Source: Halopiger goleimassiliensis
Lineage (GTDB): Archaea; Halobacteriota; Halobacteria; Halobacteriales; Natrialbaceae
Assembly: GCF_000455345.1 (NCBI RefSeq)
Contig: NZ_HG315690.1
Coordinates: forward strand, 1,067,742-1,131,741
Length of the DNA: 64,000 nt
Direction: 5' to 3'
Part shown: positions 7,955 to 16,360 of the stretch, one piece after another
How the letters are laid out: every line of letters starts with the position of its first letter
How positions within the stretch are numbered: position 1 is the first letter of the stretch
Notes under the pieces: generated by a model
The model's database searches: none
The model's input: only the letters and a program-made list of their open reading frames with translations
What the model was told of the DNA's origin: nothing
Program-made: the position numbers and the translations under genes

Positions 7955-8452
7955 CTACACGTCTCGCGCCCGTTCGACCTCGTCCCGAACGTCGGCGACG
8001 AACGGCTCGAACGCGGGGTTCTCGTCGTCCCGGACCCAGCGGTAGGTGACGACGCCGTCGGCGTCGAGGACGAAGACGCTCCGTTCGGCCGCCTCGATCA
8101 TCCCGGCCATGTCCTCGTAGACGACGTCGTAGGCCCTGATCAGTTCGTGGTCCCAGTCCGAGAGCATCGAAAACGGGAGGTCGTGCTCCCGAATCCAGAT
8201 ATTCTGTGCGAACGGGAGGTCGACGCTGACGCCGTAGACCGCCGCCTCGAGTTCCGCGAACGCGTCGAAGGAGTCGCGGAACGCACACATCTCCTCGGTA
8301 CAGCCGCCCGTAAAGGCCGCCGGGAAGAAGGCGAGGACGATGGGACCGTCGCCGAACTGCTCGGACAGCGTGAACGGTTCGACGTCGTCGTAGCCGTCGC
8401 CGCCCGCACGGGGCACCGTGAAATCGGGCGCTCGATCGCCAACTTCGACCAT
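7955..8452 (-). CDS. Peroxiredoxin (AhpC/TSA family, redoxin domain)
   Basis: This 165-residue thioredoxin-fold peroxidase begins with MVEVGDRAPDFTVP. The peroxidatic motif PAAFTGGC puts the reactive cysteine at residue 51, with a second cysteine at 56 (CTEEMC), the spacing seen in BCP/AhpE-like archaeal peroxiredoxins. These enzymes reduce hydrogen peroxide and organic peroxides using thioredoxin-type donors. The conserved Arg is probably in the WVRDDE segment. It is convergent with aroD, with 16 nt between stops. A dedicated reductant is not encoded nearby. Confidence 0.88.
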   Translation of the reverse strand: MVEVGDRAPDFTVPRAGGDGYDDVEPFTLSEQFGDGPIVLAFFPAAFTGGCTEEMCAFRDSFDAFAELEAAVYGVSVDLPFAQNIWIREHDLPFSMLSDWDHELIRAYDVVYEDMAGMIEAAERSVFVLDADGVVTYRWVRDDENPAFEPFVADVRDEVERARDV

Positions 8453-8590
8453 GGCCCTCGATTACCGCCGAAGGTATTGAGTGTGTTGTCCGCGGGAGGT
8501 CGGCGACGGCGACGGAATCGGGGCCTGCGGCGTCGACGGATTCACGTCGGAACCGGAATGTTAACCAGTCACCGACCCGTAGGGAAACCT

Positions 8591-9013
8591 ATGAGATGGT
8601 TTCGTGCGATCGCGGCCGGCGGGCTCTCGATGTTCCTTCCGGGGGCCGGTCACGCGCTGTTGCGCGACTGGCTTCGCGCCCTCGTGTTTGCCGGACTCTA
8701 CCTCTCCGCGGTTGCTATCTTTCTCCCGATCGAAGAGTTCGCTACCGTCGATACGATGGGCGAGACGTTCGAGGTCCTCACCACCGACACCAACGCCATG
8801 GGCCAGTTCTTCCTCTCGTTTATCGTCCTCTTCGCCGCGGTCGACGCGGCGTTCCGGGCCCTGGGCTTTCCGCCGGGAGCGAACGCGGACGCCGACGCGG
8901 ACGGCCCTACCTGCCCCGAGTGTGGAAAGGAACTCGACGAGGACCTCGAGTTCTGCCACTGGTGTACCGCCCGCATCGAGCCCCGTGACGGCGACGTACC
9001 GAAAAACGAGTAG
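8591..9013 (+). CDS. Small membrane protein with C-terminal zinc ribbon
   Basis: This is a 140-residue protein. Two or three hydrophobic helices (about 5-22, 28-47 and 70-92) are followed by a linker of Ala/Asp and one zinc ribbon with C108, C111, C122 and C125 (CPEC...CHWC). The architecture, membrane helices plus cytosolic zinc ribbon, is common in haloarchaeal proteins of unknown function. The start at 8591 is chosen because the frame upstream is low-complexity shadow sequence and the helix begins right at MRWFRAI. The function is not known. Confidence 0.72.
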   Translation: MRWFRAIAAGGLSMFLPGAGHALLRDWLRALVFAGLYLSAVAIFLPIEEFATVDTMGETFEVLTTDTNAMGQFFLSFIVLFAAVDAAFRALGFPPGANADADADGPTCPECGKELDEDLEFCHWCTARIEPRDGDVPKNE

Positions 9014-9142
9014 GGCCGACGACTGACGACAGCGATCGTGGGCAGCAGTACCACGCGAACTAGCCACACTAGTAGTATCCCTACGGAGCCCTTTTCCGGC
9101 GTCGGCGGCCGTCCGCAGGTACGCGACGCTCCCCAACTAGCT

Positions 9143-9298
9143 ATGAACCAGCACTCGACGCCCGCCGAGCGAGAACCGAGTCCGACGACGTTCGACGAGT
9201 ACGTTCGCTACGAGGACGACGACGCTACAGTGATCTGCGACCGGACGAACCCGGCGGCGTGGATCCGATCGAGCGTCCTCGAGCCCTGTCGACGCTAA
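9143..9298 (+). CDS. 51-residue conserved small haloarchaeal protein (DUF7331-like)
   Basis: This very short acidic protein has the pattern FDEYVRYED, VICDRTNPAAWIRS near its C-terminus. The block VICDR-NP-AWI-S is one I recognise from small haloarchaeal proteins that I recall as DUF7331. The function is unknown. The ATG at 9143 is chosen over an in-frame upstream start at 9038 because the conserved part begins here. Confidence is limited by length and by recall from memory. Confidence 0.55.
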   Translation: MNQHSTPAEREPSPTTFDEYVRYEDDDATVICDRTNPAAWIRSSVLEPCRR

Positions 9299-9334
9299 GC
9301 GTACCGGTACCGGACGACGAGCGGTGAGCGACGC

Positions 9335-10564
9335 CTACCGACAGCGCCGACAGACGAACGTCGTCGATCCGGTCGTCCGCAGCTGTGGCTCCGGCAGGTA
9401 GCGCCCACACTCCTCACACCACGTCCAATAGATCCGGTGGGTCTCCGCCTCCGCCGTCGACTCGTCCGGGCGGGCGTCGATCCTGATCGAGCGGGATCGA
9501 ACCTCGGTCACCGTCCCGTCGATCGGCGCGTGCTGGGCGACGCTGATGCCCTCGCCCGGTCGGGCGATCATCTCCCCCGCTTCGACGTCGTCGCCCGGCC
9601 CGACGATGGGGTCGCTGGGCGTGACGACGCCCTCGAAACTGGGATTGGTGATCAGCGGCACCGCGACGCGATCGGGCTCGAGCGTCTCGGTCGGTGCCGT
9701 CTCGTGGACGCTCTCCGTCCAGGCCGCCGGCGCGAGGACGTTGACCCGTCCGTTACCGAGGGTGTTCTCCTCGACGACGGAGTCGTCCATCACGAGCAGA
9801 CAGTTCGTCCGCTTCGTGACGCCGAAGCGGTCCGGCGCGGCGTCGATCTCGAAACACCAGCCGGGACCGCCGTCGAGCAAGACCTCGTTGGAATCGATGC
9901 CGTCGGTCCGCCCTGCCGCCGCGAGCACGTCCGTCGCGGGCGTCCCCACGGGAACCTCGAGAAAACGGTGTCGGGGAACGCGCCCGTCGACGTGGACGAA
10001 CTTCCGCGTCGCCGGTTCGCTCTCGACGAGCGCCCGGCGTACGTTCGACAGCGTCTCGGTGTTCTGGACGATCCAGCCGTGATCCATCGGCAGTTCGTCG
10101 CCGCTCAGCACCTCGCCGGCGACCAGCCGCACGAGTACGCTCTCCATCCCGTACTCGTAGCGGTCCTCCGTGTACGCGACGACGACGCCCGTCTCGTCCT
10201 CGGCGACCGGTAGCTCCTCCGGGTCGTAGACCGTCGCATCCGTGGCCTCCTCGAGCGGCGCGACCCACGCGTCCCGGTCGGTCGCTTTCGCGGCGACGAC
10301 GATCCGTTCGAACGGCCCCTCGAGCAAGGCGTCGAACAGCGCGGCGAGGTCGTCCGTCCGCTCGCGACCGAGCCACTTGTCGATGTAGTAGTTCGGTTCG
10401 CTCTCCTGGTGGTTGACCAGCAGGGAGTCGACGGACGCGAGTCGCTCCCACTTCGCGTAGGTGGGAAAGCCGGCCCCACCGGCCCCCGCGACCCCAGCGT
10501 GACGCAGCGTCACGGCGAACTCGGGCTGTTCGAGCGATCGGACGCGCTCTCGAGTGACGCTCAT
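9335..10564 (-). CDS. RnfC/NuoF-like protein (complex I 51-kDa fold, SLBB, barrel-sandwich) with zinc ribbon
   Basis: This is a 409-residue protein from the ATG at 10564; ATGs at 10570 and 10594 are also possible. The N-terminal part has the flavin-site motif GVAGAGGAGFPTY as in NuoF, RnfC and PduS. An SLBB-like region follows (about 185-260), then a lipoyl-like barrel-sandwich segment (VGPGDDVEAGE...PIDGTVTEV, about 320-370) as in RnfC. The family uses FMN and NADH-derived electrons. I see no Cys4 iron-sulfur motif; instead the C-terminus ends in a CEEC...CRRC zinc ribbon. No other Rnf or Nuo genes are nearby. The donor and acceptor are unknown. Confidence 0.75.
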   Translation of the reverse strand: MSVTRERVRSLEQPEFAVTLRHAGVAGAGGAGFPTYAKWERLASVDSLLVNHQESEPNYYIDKWLGRERTDDLAALFDALLEGPFERIVVAAKATDRDAWVAPLEEATDATVYDPEELPVAEDETGVVVAYTEDRYEYGMESVLVRLVAGEVLSGDELPMDHGWIVQNTETLSNVRRALVESEPATRKFVHVDGRVPRHRFLEVPVGTPATDVLAAAGRTDGIDSNEVLLDGGPGWCFEIDAAPDRFGVTKRTNCLLVMDDSVVEENTLGNGRVNVLAPAAWTESVHETAPTETLEPDRVAVPLITNPSFEGVVTPSDPIVGPGDDVEAGEMIARPGEGISVAQHAPIDGTVTEVRSRSIRIDARPDESTAEAETHRIYWTWCEECGRYLPEPQLRTTGSTTFVCRRCR

Positions 10565-10779
10565 GTCCATTCGTGTTCCACGGTACCGACCCACATTGTA
10601 TGTGCCCGCCTTCAGTAGAAACGTCCGGATAGCGAACTCGGTAAGTCGGATTTGGTGGTCTTCGCGTCACACAGTCTCCGGCGATGACACGTCGCGTCCG
10701 GCGACTCGCGAGTGCGATCGATCTATGTAGTACGGTAGCATTACCCGCAATAAGACGACGGAGAAGTCGATCGACGTCG

Positions 10780-11964
10780 CTACTTCTCGATAATACTCTC
10801 CTCGACGGCCTCGCCGAAGTGTCGCGCCGTGTCCTCGTAGTACAGCAGCAGTTCGTCGCCGGCCTCGAGGTCGGTCACGGCCTTGCGGCCTTCGCTCGAG
10901 GCGACCTTGATGGTCTCTGCGTTCTGCAGCAGGGTCTCGACCCGGTCGCCCTCCGCAGTCTCTACGGCGATCCGGAACATCGGGCGCTGCTCGATCTTGA
11001 CGCGGCCGACGATGGCCTCGCGGGTGTTGCCGTTCGTGTCGACGACCTGGACCTCGTCGCCGCTTTGCAACTCGGAGAGGTACTTCGTGCCGCCGTCGGG
11101 CGTGCGGACGTAGGCGTGGACCGCGCCCGCGTTGACGCGGAACGGTCGGGAGGCGACGTACGGGGACTCGGCGGTCTCGGCGTGGACGAAGACGAGGCCG
11201 CGACTCATAGAGCCGACGAGCATCCCCTCGTCGTGATCCAGCAGGTTCCCGGTGTCGATACAGACCCGGTCGGCGCTGCCGGCCCGTTCGACCTCGAGCA
11301 CCTCTGCGTACTCCAGGTCGAGCGATTCGCGCTCGGCCTCGTCCCGGACCTCGACGGTCCGGCGGATCTCGTCGGGATCGTCCGAATCGAGCAACACGGC
11401 GTCGGCACCGATCTCGAGCGTCTCGAAGGCGGTCTTCGCTTCCTCGGCGCTGGTCACGCCCGCGACGAGGTCGGTCTCCTCGCCGATCCGGGCGATCAAG
11501 TTCTCCAGCGGGATGATCGTCCAGTCCTCGCCGACGACGATGGTGTAATCGGCTTCCTCGGCCGCCGTCTCCGCGAAGCGTTCGTACTCCGTATCGAGGA
11601 TGCGGACGTACGCGCCACGCTCGAGGTCGCCGTCGCGCCGACGCAGCGTCGTCAGGTCCGCCGATCCCGAGAGGTCCTCGGGCATGTCGATCGTCCCGTC
11701 GCCTTCGCCGTCCTTGCCGACGACGACGGCGTCGGGTTCGACCGCCGCGTCGCCGTCCGCTTCGGCGTCGTCGACCAGCGTCACGTCGCCGTCGGTTCGA
11801 AAGGCGGCGACGTCGATGTCGCCGAGTTCGCGCACGCGGGCCACGTCCTCCTCGTCGACGAGTACCCAGTCGACACCCGCCTCGAGCGCGGCGGTGATCC
11901 GCGCCCGGCGGTCGTCCCAGTCGCCGACGGTGTCGTCGGCTTTGATCCAGACGGATCGGGTCAT
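10780..11964 (-). CDS. aroB': 3-dehydroquinate synthase II
   Basis: This 394-residue archaeal enzyme is the NAD-dependent oxidative deaminase and cyclase that makes 3-dehydroquinate from 2-amino-3,7-dideoxy-D-threo-hept-6-ulosonate. It replaces classical AroB in archaea that lack the DAHP route. The N-terminus MTRSVWIKADD, the IDTGNLL segment, and the C-terminal half with VNAGAVHAYV and TKYLSELQSGD are family hallmarks. The start at 11964 is chosen because homology begins at MTRSVWIKA; an in-frame ATG 17 codons upstream encodes unrelated residues. The gene for the preceding aldolase is not in the window. Confidence 0.93.
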   Translation of the reverse strand: MTRSVWIKADDTVGDWDDRRARITAALEAGVDWVLVDEEDVARVRELGDIDVAAFRTDGDVTLVDDAEADGDAAVEPDAVVVGKDGEGDGTIDMPEDLSGSADLTTLRRRDGDLERGAYVRILDTEYERFAETAAEEADYTIVVGEDWTIIPLENLIARIGEETDLVAGVTSAEEAKTAFETLEIGADAVLLDSDDPDEIRRTVEVRDEAERESLDLEYAEVLEVERAGSADRVCIDTGNLLDHDEGMLVGSMSRGLVFVHAETAESPYVASRPFRVNAGAVHAYVRTPDGGTKYLSELQSGDEVQVVDTNGNTREAIVGRVKIEQRPMFRIAVETAEGDRVETLLQNAETIKVASSEGRKAVTDLEAGDELLLYYEDTARHFGEAVEESIIEK

Positions 11965-12117
11965 ACCCTGACGGTCGCAGGGAATCGGCTTGAACGTGGC
12001 GAATCGCGCAGGCACGGCCGATCGCTGCGAACGAGAGGGGAGATCAGCCGTCGTCGGACGTCTCGAAACGGGTAGTGTCGACGGGATTCGTGGCAGATTC
12101 GACCGATAGTTCAGGAA

Positions 12118-12144
12118 GTAACGATAGTAACGATAGTACGAATA
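12118..12144 (+). repeat. Three tandem 9-bp repeats upstream of the TFB-like gene
   Basis: The unit gtaacgata occurs twice in direct succession (12118-12126 and 12127-12135), followed by the variant gtacgaata (12136-12144). They sit 45-71 nt before the ATG at 12189, just upstream of its TATA box, where an activator could bind. The region is AT-rich compared with its surroundings. Confidence 0.5.
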
Positions 12145-12159
12145 CTTTCTTCAAAGTAG

Positions 12160-12168
12160 CTAATATTC
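12160..12168 (+). promoter_or_regulatory. TATA box of the gene at 12189
   Basis: ctaatattc is centred about 25 nt before the ATG at 12189. This supports a leaderless transcript and that ATG over the in-frame start at 12075. Confidence 0.5.
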
Positions 12169-12188
12169 GACCCCGAGAGCACTCGAAT

Positions 12189-12887
12189 ATGGGTCAGCGC
12201 CAGTTACAGTCCGGCGACGGATCGTGTGTCGAACGTGTCGCCCGTCGCATCGAGGCCGAGGAGTTCGTCGACGTCGCCCGGGCCGCGTACGAACGCGCGG
12301 GCGAACTGGCGGCACGCGAGTACGGCCACCGCGCTGCCGTACTCGGTGCTCTCCGACTCGCGAGTCGTCGCAGCCGTCGCCCGACCCTCGCCGCCGACGA
12401 GGTCGCCGCGCCGTTCGACGTCGCTCCCGAGACGGTCGCTGCTGCCGAGGAGACGATCGCGAGTCGGCTGGCCCCACCTGCTGACGAGGAGGTGATCCGG
12501 TCGTGTCGACGGCGACTCATCGTCGCCCGAGAGCTGCTGACCGCAGTCGAACACGACCGGCTCCACGCCCTCCAGTTGCCGGACTCGTATCTCGCCGACG
12601 AGGCTCCCTGGCTTCTGGGGCGGGCGCTCGGATCGGTCGCCGATGCCGGCGAGGGCACCGACGCCGACGATTGCGATCCCGCTGACGGCGTCGCCGAGAG
12701 CGACGGGGGCGACAGCGCCGACGATAGCCGCGATGACGAGCGGGTGGGGGATGCCATCGACGCGGAACAGCTCCGCGATCACGTCGAGCGCCTCGAGGCC
12801 GACCTCGAACTCGCACGACTGGGGTCGACGCTCTACCGGGCGCTCCACGAGGACGCCGACCGCGATGGCGCGTGCGAACACGACTAG
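12189..12887 (+). CDS. Hypothetical protein with TFB-like cyclin-helix pattern
   Basis: This is a 232-residue protein that I do not recognise as a named family. Residues about 10-95 are helical and resemble one TFB cyclin repeat: HRAAVLGALRLASRR, then a short TLAADEVAAPFDVAPETVAAAEETI that looks like the HTH closing a cyclin domain. A middle helical part with CRRRLIVAREL follows, then a very acidic linker (about 155-195) and a C-terminal coiled-coil-like helix (EQLRDHVERLEADLELARL). There is no zinc ribbon and no second cyclin repeat. It may be a TFB-derived regulator or an unrelated helical protein. The start is supported by TATA spacing. Confidence 0.6.
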   Translation: MGQRQLQSGDGSCVERVARRIEAEEFVDVARAAYERAGELAAREYGHRAAVLGALRLASRRSRRPTLAADEVAAPFDVAPETVAAAEETIASRLAPPADEEVIRSCRRRLIVARELLTAVEHDRLHALQLPDSYLADEAPWLLGRALGSVADAGEGTDADDCDPADGVAESDGGDSADDSRDDERVGDAIDAEQLRDHVERLEADLELARLGSTLYRALHEDADRDGACEHD

Positions 12888-12929
12888 GGGGTGACGAATC
12901 GCTGCCGCACAGACGGGCAGTCCGTCCGG

Positions 12930-13014
12930 GTGGGGGAACGCCACGGACGAACTGCTACCGCCCAACCACGAATCGGGCGGTCCGCGTACCGAAACTGACC
13001 GGGAGCGGCCCGTC
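12930..13014 (-). repeat. Structured 3'-UTR dispersed element, diverged copy 3
   Basis: Read on the minus strand it starts directly after the stop of the gene at 13015. It shares TGAGACGGG across the stop, a GTCAGTT-CGG block and the GGTTGGGCGGTAGCAG-like end with the copies at 7135 and 18287. Its inner stem is accgccc at 12957-12963 with gggcggt at 12975-12981, a different sequence from the other copies. Confidence 0.4.
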
Positions 13015-13857
13015 TCAGTCGCTCGCCACGTCGAGGGAGTCGGGCGCTCTAATCGCTTGGGGTATCGACTCGAGGCCCTCGAGTTTGTGGCGGAACGCCC
13101 GGTAGGCGTTCTCGCCGCGGTCGGTGAGTTCGACCACGCGGCGACGGCCGACGGATTCGATCGTGACGTAGCCGTCGTCGAGCAACGGCTCGAGGACGTG
13201 CGTATCGAGGACGCGGAAGGCACCCTTGTCCTCGCTCGTGCGGTCCTCGGGCGATCGGCGATCGGCCATAAACGAGAGGTCGACGTCGCGGGCGAACTCG
13301 ATGAGGTCCTTCTTCTTCGGCGGCGCGGTTCGATCCTCGTGGTAGCCGTCCCAGGCCTCGGGCGTCGCGAGAAAGCCCATGATCGCGACCTGATCCCGGG
13401 TCGGCGAGTCGATCGGGTAGATCGGTAGCTCCTCGATCTCGTCGACGCCCCCAGTCACCGGTTCGCTGTGGCCGTCGTGGGCGTACTCGTCCGGTTCGAC
13501 GTAGTAGGCGTGGGCGTCCGTCGAGACGTCCATGCACGCGATCGTCATGCCGATCGCCGGGATCGTACCGGCGCTCGAGACGTTCACCGAGACGATGTCG
13601 TCGGCGTGACGGGAGGCGATCGTCGTCACGTCACCGAGGACGGCGTAGACGTCCGAGAGGTCACACGGCTGCGTTCTGATCTCGGGGACGACCGACTCGA
13701 GTTCGGCACGGAGGTCCGCGTGGTAGTCGGCCGACGTCGCCCCGTTTTCGTCCTCGAGGAGGTAGACGAGGTCGGCACGCTGGTCGCGGATCGGCTCGAG
13801 AATGCGGTCGAACTCGTAGCCGAGGGCGGCGATATGGACACGTTTGACGACGTCCAT
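13015..13857 (-). CDS. HFX_2341/DUF6293-type transcriptional regulator (Rossmann-like domain plus winged helix)
   Basis: This is a 280-residue protein. The N-terminal about 170 residues form a Rossmann-like domain (VKRVHIAALGYEFDRI, then DIVSVNVSSAGTIPAIG) resembling CARF-type sensor domains and matching the haloarchaeal DUF6293 family. The C-terminal about 90 residues are a winged helix (TSEDKGAFRVLDTHVLEPLLDDGYV, then RRVVELTDRGENAYRAF). The layout suggests a ligand-sensing regulator. No CRISPR-cas genes are nearby, so a CRISPR role is not indicated. The start at MDVVKRVHIAALG (13857) is chosen because the 22 upstream residues are unlike the family. Confidence 0.75.
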   Translation of the reverse strand: MDVVKRVHIAALGYEFDRILEPIRDQRADLVYLLEDENGATSADYHADLRAELESVVPEIRTQPCDLSDVYAVLGDVTTIASRHADDIVSVNVSSAGTIPAIGMTIACMDVSTDAHAYYVEPDEYAHDGHSEPVTGGVDEIEELPIYPIDSPTRDQVAIMGFLATPEAWDGYHEDRTAPPKKKDLIEFARDVDLSFMADRRSPEDRTSEDKGAFRVLDTHVLEPLLDDGYVTIESVGRRRVVELTDRGENAYRAFRHKLEGLESIPQAIRAPDSLDVASD

Positions 13858-14034
13858 ACTGCGTGAGGGGTCGCCGCCGAAATAATGGCACCGAAACGCG
13901 GATTCCCGTGACTGACACGACACGTTCGAAGAGCGCTGCTTGGCTTCTCGGTCGAGCCAGTCCCGCAGAACCGCGGGGAGGCCGGATCGAGGAGGTCGAA
14001 ACGTTCAGGAGGTCCTCGACCCTACCACTGGCAG

Positions 14035-14703
14035 ATGGCTGCCTACGACGCGATCTGTTTCGATCTCGATCGGACCCTCTGCGAGTCGACGCAGGATCCC
14101 GACGCCCTGCTCGAGTCAGCTTTCGCGAGCGTCGGCTGCGACCCGTTCTGTGCCCCCGCGGACCTCCGCGACGCGATCCCCTCGTTGCCGACCGCGGAGA
14201 GCGACCGGGAGTTCTACGAGCACCTCTTTACCGCGGTCGCCGAACGTGCGGGACGTGATCCCGCCGTCGCACCGGCGCTGGCCGAGGCCTACCTCGAGGC
14301 GTACGATCCGACCGCCGTCCGGTTCCGGCCGGGCGCGGAGACCGTCCTCGAGTACGCCCGGCAGCGAGCGGGGGTCGGGCTCATCACCAACGGCGGCCGC
14401 GAGACCCAGACGCAGAAACTGCGGACGCTGGGCATCGAGGACGCCTTCGACGTCCGCGTCTTCACGGAACCGAGCGCGGGCATCTACCCCAAGCCCAACG
14501 CCGAACCCTTCGAGTGTGCGCTCTCGGCGCTCGAGACCGCGCCCGACGCGGCGATCCACGTCGGCGACTCGCTGCACGCCGACGTCGCGGGCGCGAACGC
14601 GATGGGGCTCGACTCGGCCTGGATCGTCGGCGACGGCCGGCCCGACGAACACCAGCCGACCTACGAACTGTCGTCGCTCGAGGGCCTGGAAGCGATCCTC
14701 TGA
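14035..14703 (+). CDS. HAD-superfamily hydrolase
   Basis: This is a 222-residue HAD enzyme. It has DLDRTL (motif I, near residue 10; the second Asp follows the usual DxD), TNGG (motif II, near 119), a Lys in YPKPNAEPF (motif III, near 153) and GDSLHADVAGANAMG (motif IV, near 180). The helical cap between motifs I and II marks a class I HAD, often a 2-haloacid dehalogenase-like or small-phosphate phosphatase. The substrate is unknown. It differs clearly from the HAD gene at 4092. It is transcribed on its own; the next gene starts 109 nt later. Confidence 0.85.
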   Translation: MAAYDAICFDLDRTLCESTQDPDALLESAFASVGCDPFCAPADLRDAIPSLPTAESDREFYEHLFTAVAERAGRDPAVAPALAEAYLEAYDPTAVRFRPGAETVLEYARQRAGVGLITNGGRETQTQKLRTLGIEDAFDVRVFTEPSAGIYPKPNAEPFECALSALETAPDAAIHVGDSLHADVAGANAMGLDSAWIVGDGRPDEHQPTYELSSLEGLEAIL

Positions 14704-14812
14704 GGCGGGTGGCAGACCCGTGCCGCCACCGACCCGTACCGCCAGGGGGACCGCTCTCGAGGTAGGAGGGTCGCTACAGAAGAGCTATAATCCCTGGCGA
14801 GAACTGTTTGGT

Positions 14813-15037
14813 ATGGAACAGAACGTCGTCGAACGAAATTTCGTCCTCCGGTTCGCCCTCGGAATGGCCGTCTTCCTGACGATGGCATACGTCGGGAAAC
14901 TGTTCGGTCGTGCCCTGCTGGCGTACGGCGTCCCGTACGGGGACTGGATCGGCGTCGGAGTCGGCGCAGTAGCCGTCTTCGTCGTCTTTTCGATCGGCTA
15001 CACGCGCTTGACCGCCGACAGGGAACCCACTCCGTAG
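14813..15037 (+). CDS. Small two-helix membrane protein
   Basis: This is a 74-residue protein with two hydrophobic helices (about 10-38 and 45-64) and short polar ends. It begins MEQNVVERNFVLRF and ends in a charged tail. It has no catalytic motif and no family that I can name. The ATG at 14813 is chosen because the upstream frame is shadow of the HAD gene; an AT-rich ctataatcc stretch precedes it by about 25 nt, which fits a leaderless start. Confidence 0.6.
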   Translation: MEQNVVERNFVLRFALGMAVFLTMAYVGKLFGRALLAYGVPYGDWIGVGVGAVAVFVVFSIGYTRLTADREPTP

Positions 15038-15066
15038 TCGACCACCTGGCGGTTACGGCGTCGTCG

Positions 15067-15270
15067 CTATCCCGACCCGTAGCTCGCGAGGGGACCCACG
15101 AGCAACTCCCAGCAGATCACCCCGAGCGCCGCGACGGACCCGAGCGTCGCCAGCGGGAGCGCCAGCAGTCCCGTCCCGACGCCCGTCGCCGCGATGACCG
15201 ATCGGAGGACGAGCCCACTGACCGCCAGCAGCGGAATCGCTGCCAGGACCGCGTCGGCGCGCTCGAGCAT
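15067..15270 (-). CDS. Small hydrophobic membrane protein
   Basis: This is a 67-residue protein with two hydrophobic segments (about 6-28 and 34-60) and an N-terminal MLERADAV. It is convergent with the two-helix protein at 14813. No family is recognised. The amino-acid pattern and position between genes support coding, but the short length leaves real doubt. Confidence 0.45.
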   Translation of the reverse strand: MLERADAVLAAIPLLAVSGLVLRSVIAATGVGTGLLALPLATLGSVAALGVICWELLVGPLASYGSG

Positions 15271-15396
15271 GGCTAATTATATCTCATTACGGCCGCGCCG
15301 ATAAGGCCGGGACTACCAGCAGGGAGTGACACTTCCATCGGGTCGTGACAGTACTCGCGTGATGACCACGCGGCCTCGTGGTCGGGGCGGCCAGAA

Positions 15397-16140
15397 TTAC
15401 TGGAAATCGGCGTTCTCGAGGACCTCGTTCAAGTCCTCGCGGATGCGTTCGCCCATCTCGCGGTTGCGCGCGGTCGTCACCACGCGGTTCTCCTGGACGC
15501 TCGAGCCGTCACGCAGGAGCATGCGAACGTTGCCGCCGTCGTCGGCCCGGGTGACCTTCGCGCGCAGGCCGGACTGCGAGCCCTTCCCGCCGGCGTCGAT
15601 GGGGCCCGGAATGACCTTCTTCACGTGGGGGTGGTCGGCGACGGTCCGGATGGCTCGCATCCCCGTGCGGCCGCCGATCAGCGTCGAGTGACTCCCGCTG
15701 ATCTTCTCCGCGGGCGGCGTCTCGACGACGTCCAGCGCCCGATTCGAGCGCCGCTCGAGGACCGCCCGGACCGGATCGTCGTCGCCGACGCGGTAGAACG
15801 GATGGTGGACGTCCTCGCGGACGGCCCGGATCACCTCCCGGGAGCCGCCGGCGTAGACCTCCTCGGGACGTTTGCGGCGGATCTCGTCGCCGATCAGGCC
15901 GGCGAAGTTCCGCAGTTCGACGACGCCCGACTCGCCGCCGTCCTCCGGCGTCGTCGTGATCGTCGTCTCGCCGAGCACGAGGTCCTCCTCGCCACGCGCG
16001 TCGTCCTCGCCCGCGAGCATCGTCAGCGTCGCCCGGTCGCGGGCCGCCTCGAGCACCACCGCCTCGGCGTTTCGCTCCCGGCAGACCAGACAGAAGTCGC
16101 CGGGTTTCTCGAGGGGCGAGGCACAGTGGCGACACTCCAT
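15397..16140 (-). CDS. DUF2103 family zinc-ribbon protein
   Basis: This is a 247-residue protein starting MECRHCASPLEKPGDFCLVCR, an N-terminal zinc ribbon with two CxxC pairs (C3, C6, C17 and C20). The C-terminal half has GGRTGMRAIRTVADH and KKVIPGPIDAGG, which fit the archaeal DUF2103 family of predicted metal-binding proteins. Such genes are widespread in euryarchaea, and a role in RNA or DNA metabolism has been suggested, but none is established to my knowledge. The start at 16140 is chosen because the zinc ribbon begins there; 37 upstream in-frame residues look non-coding. Confidence 0.75.
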   Translation of the reverse strand: MECRHCASPLEKPGDFCLVCRERNAEAVVLEAARDRATLTMLAGEDDARGEEDLVLGETTITTTPEDGGESGVVELRNFAGLIGDEIRRKRPEEVYAGGSREVIRAVREDVHHPFYRVGDDDPVRAVLERRSNRALDVVETPPAEKISGSHSTLIGGRTGMRAIRTVADHPHVKKVIPGPIDAGGKGSQSGLRAKVTRADDGGNVRMLLRDGSSVQENRVVTTARNREMGERIREDLNEVLENADFQ

Positions 16141-16360
16141 GTATCCGTGTGTTCGAGCGAGCGTGTATACGTGTTTTCGATCCGGTATTCGTCTCCCAGC
16201 GACGGACCGACCGATACTCCGCCGATCCGAGTAGCGGTCCGTCGGAGTCACGTCACCTGACAGGTGGCAGAACTGAGGGGCTCCGATGGATAGTTAACAG
16301 TCGGGGCAGAATAGAAGGTATTGTTCCACAGGTCGTGGAAACCGAACGTTCGTACTGGAA

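Noticed and set aside
10684-12075. Long plus-strand open frame opposite the type II 3-dehydroquinate synthase gene
   Set aside because: High GC gives long antisense frames. Its translation has no family-like pattern, while the minus strand encodes a clear enzyme.
12075-12188. Upstream in-frame start (38 more codons) for the gene at 12189
   Set aside because: The added residues are Ser/Asp/Asn-rich and encode the 9-bp repeats and the TATA box, so this stretch is better explained as promoter.
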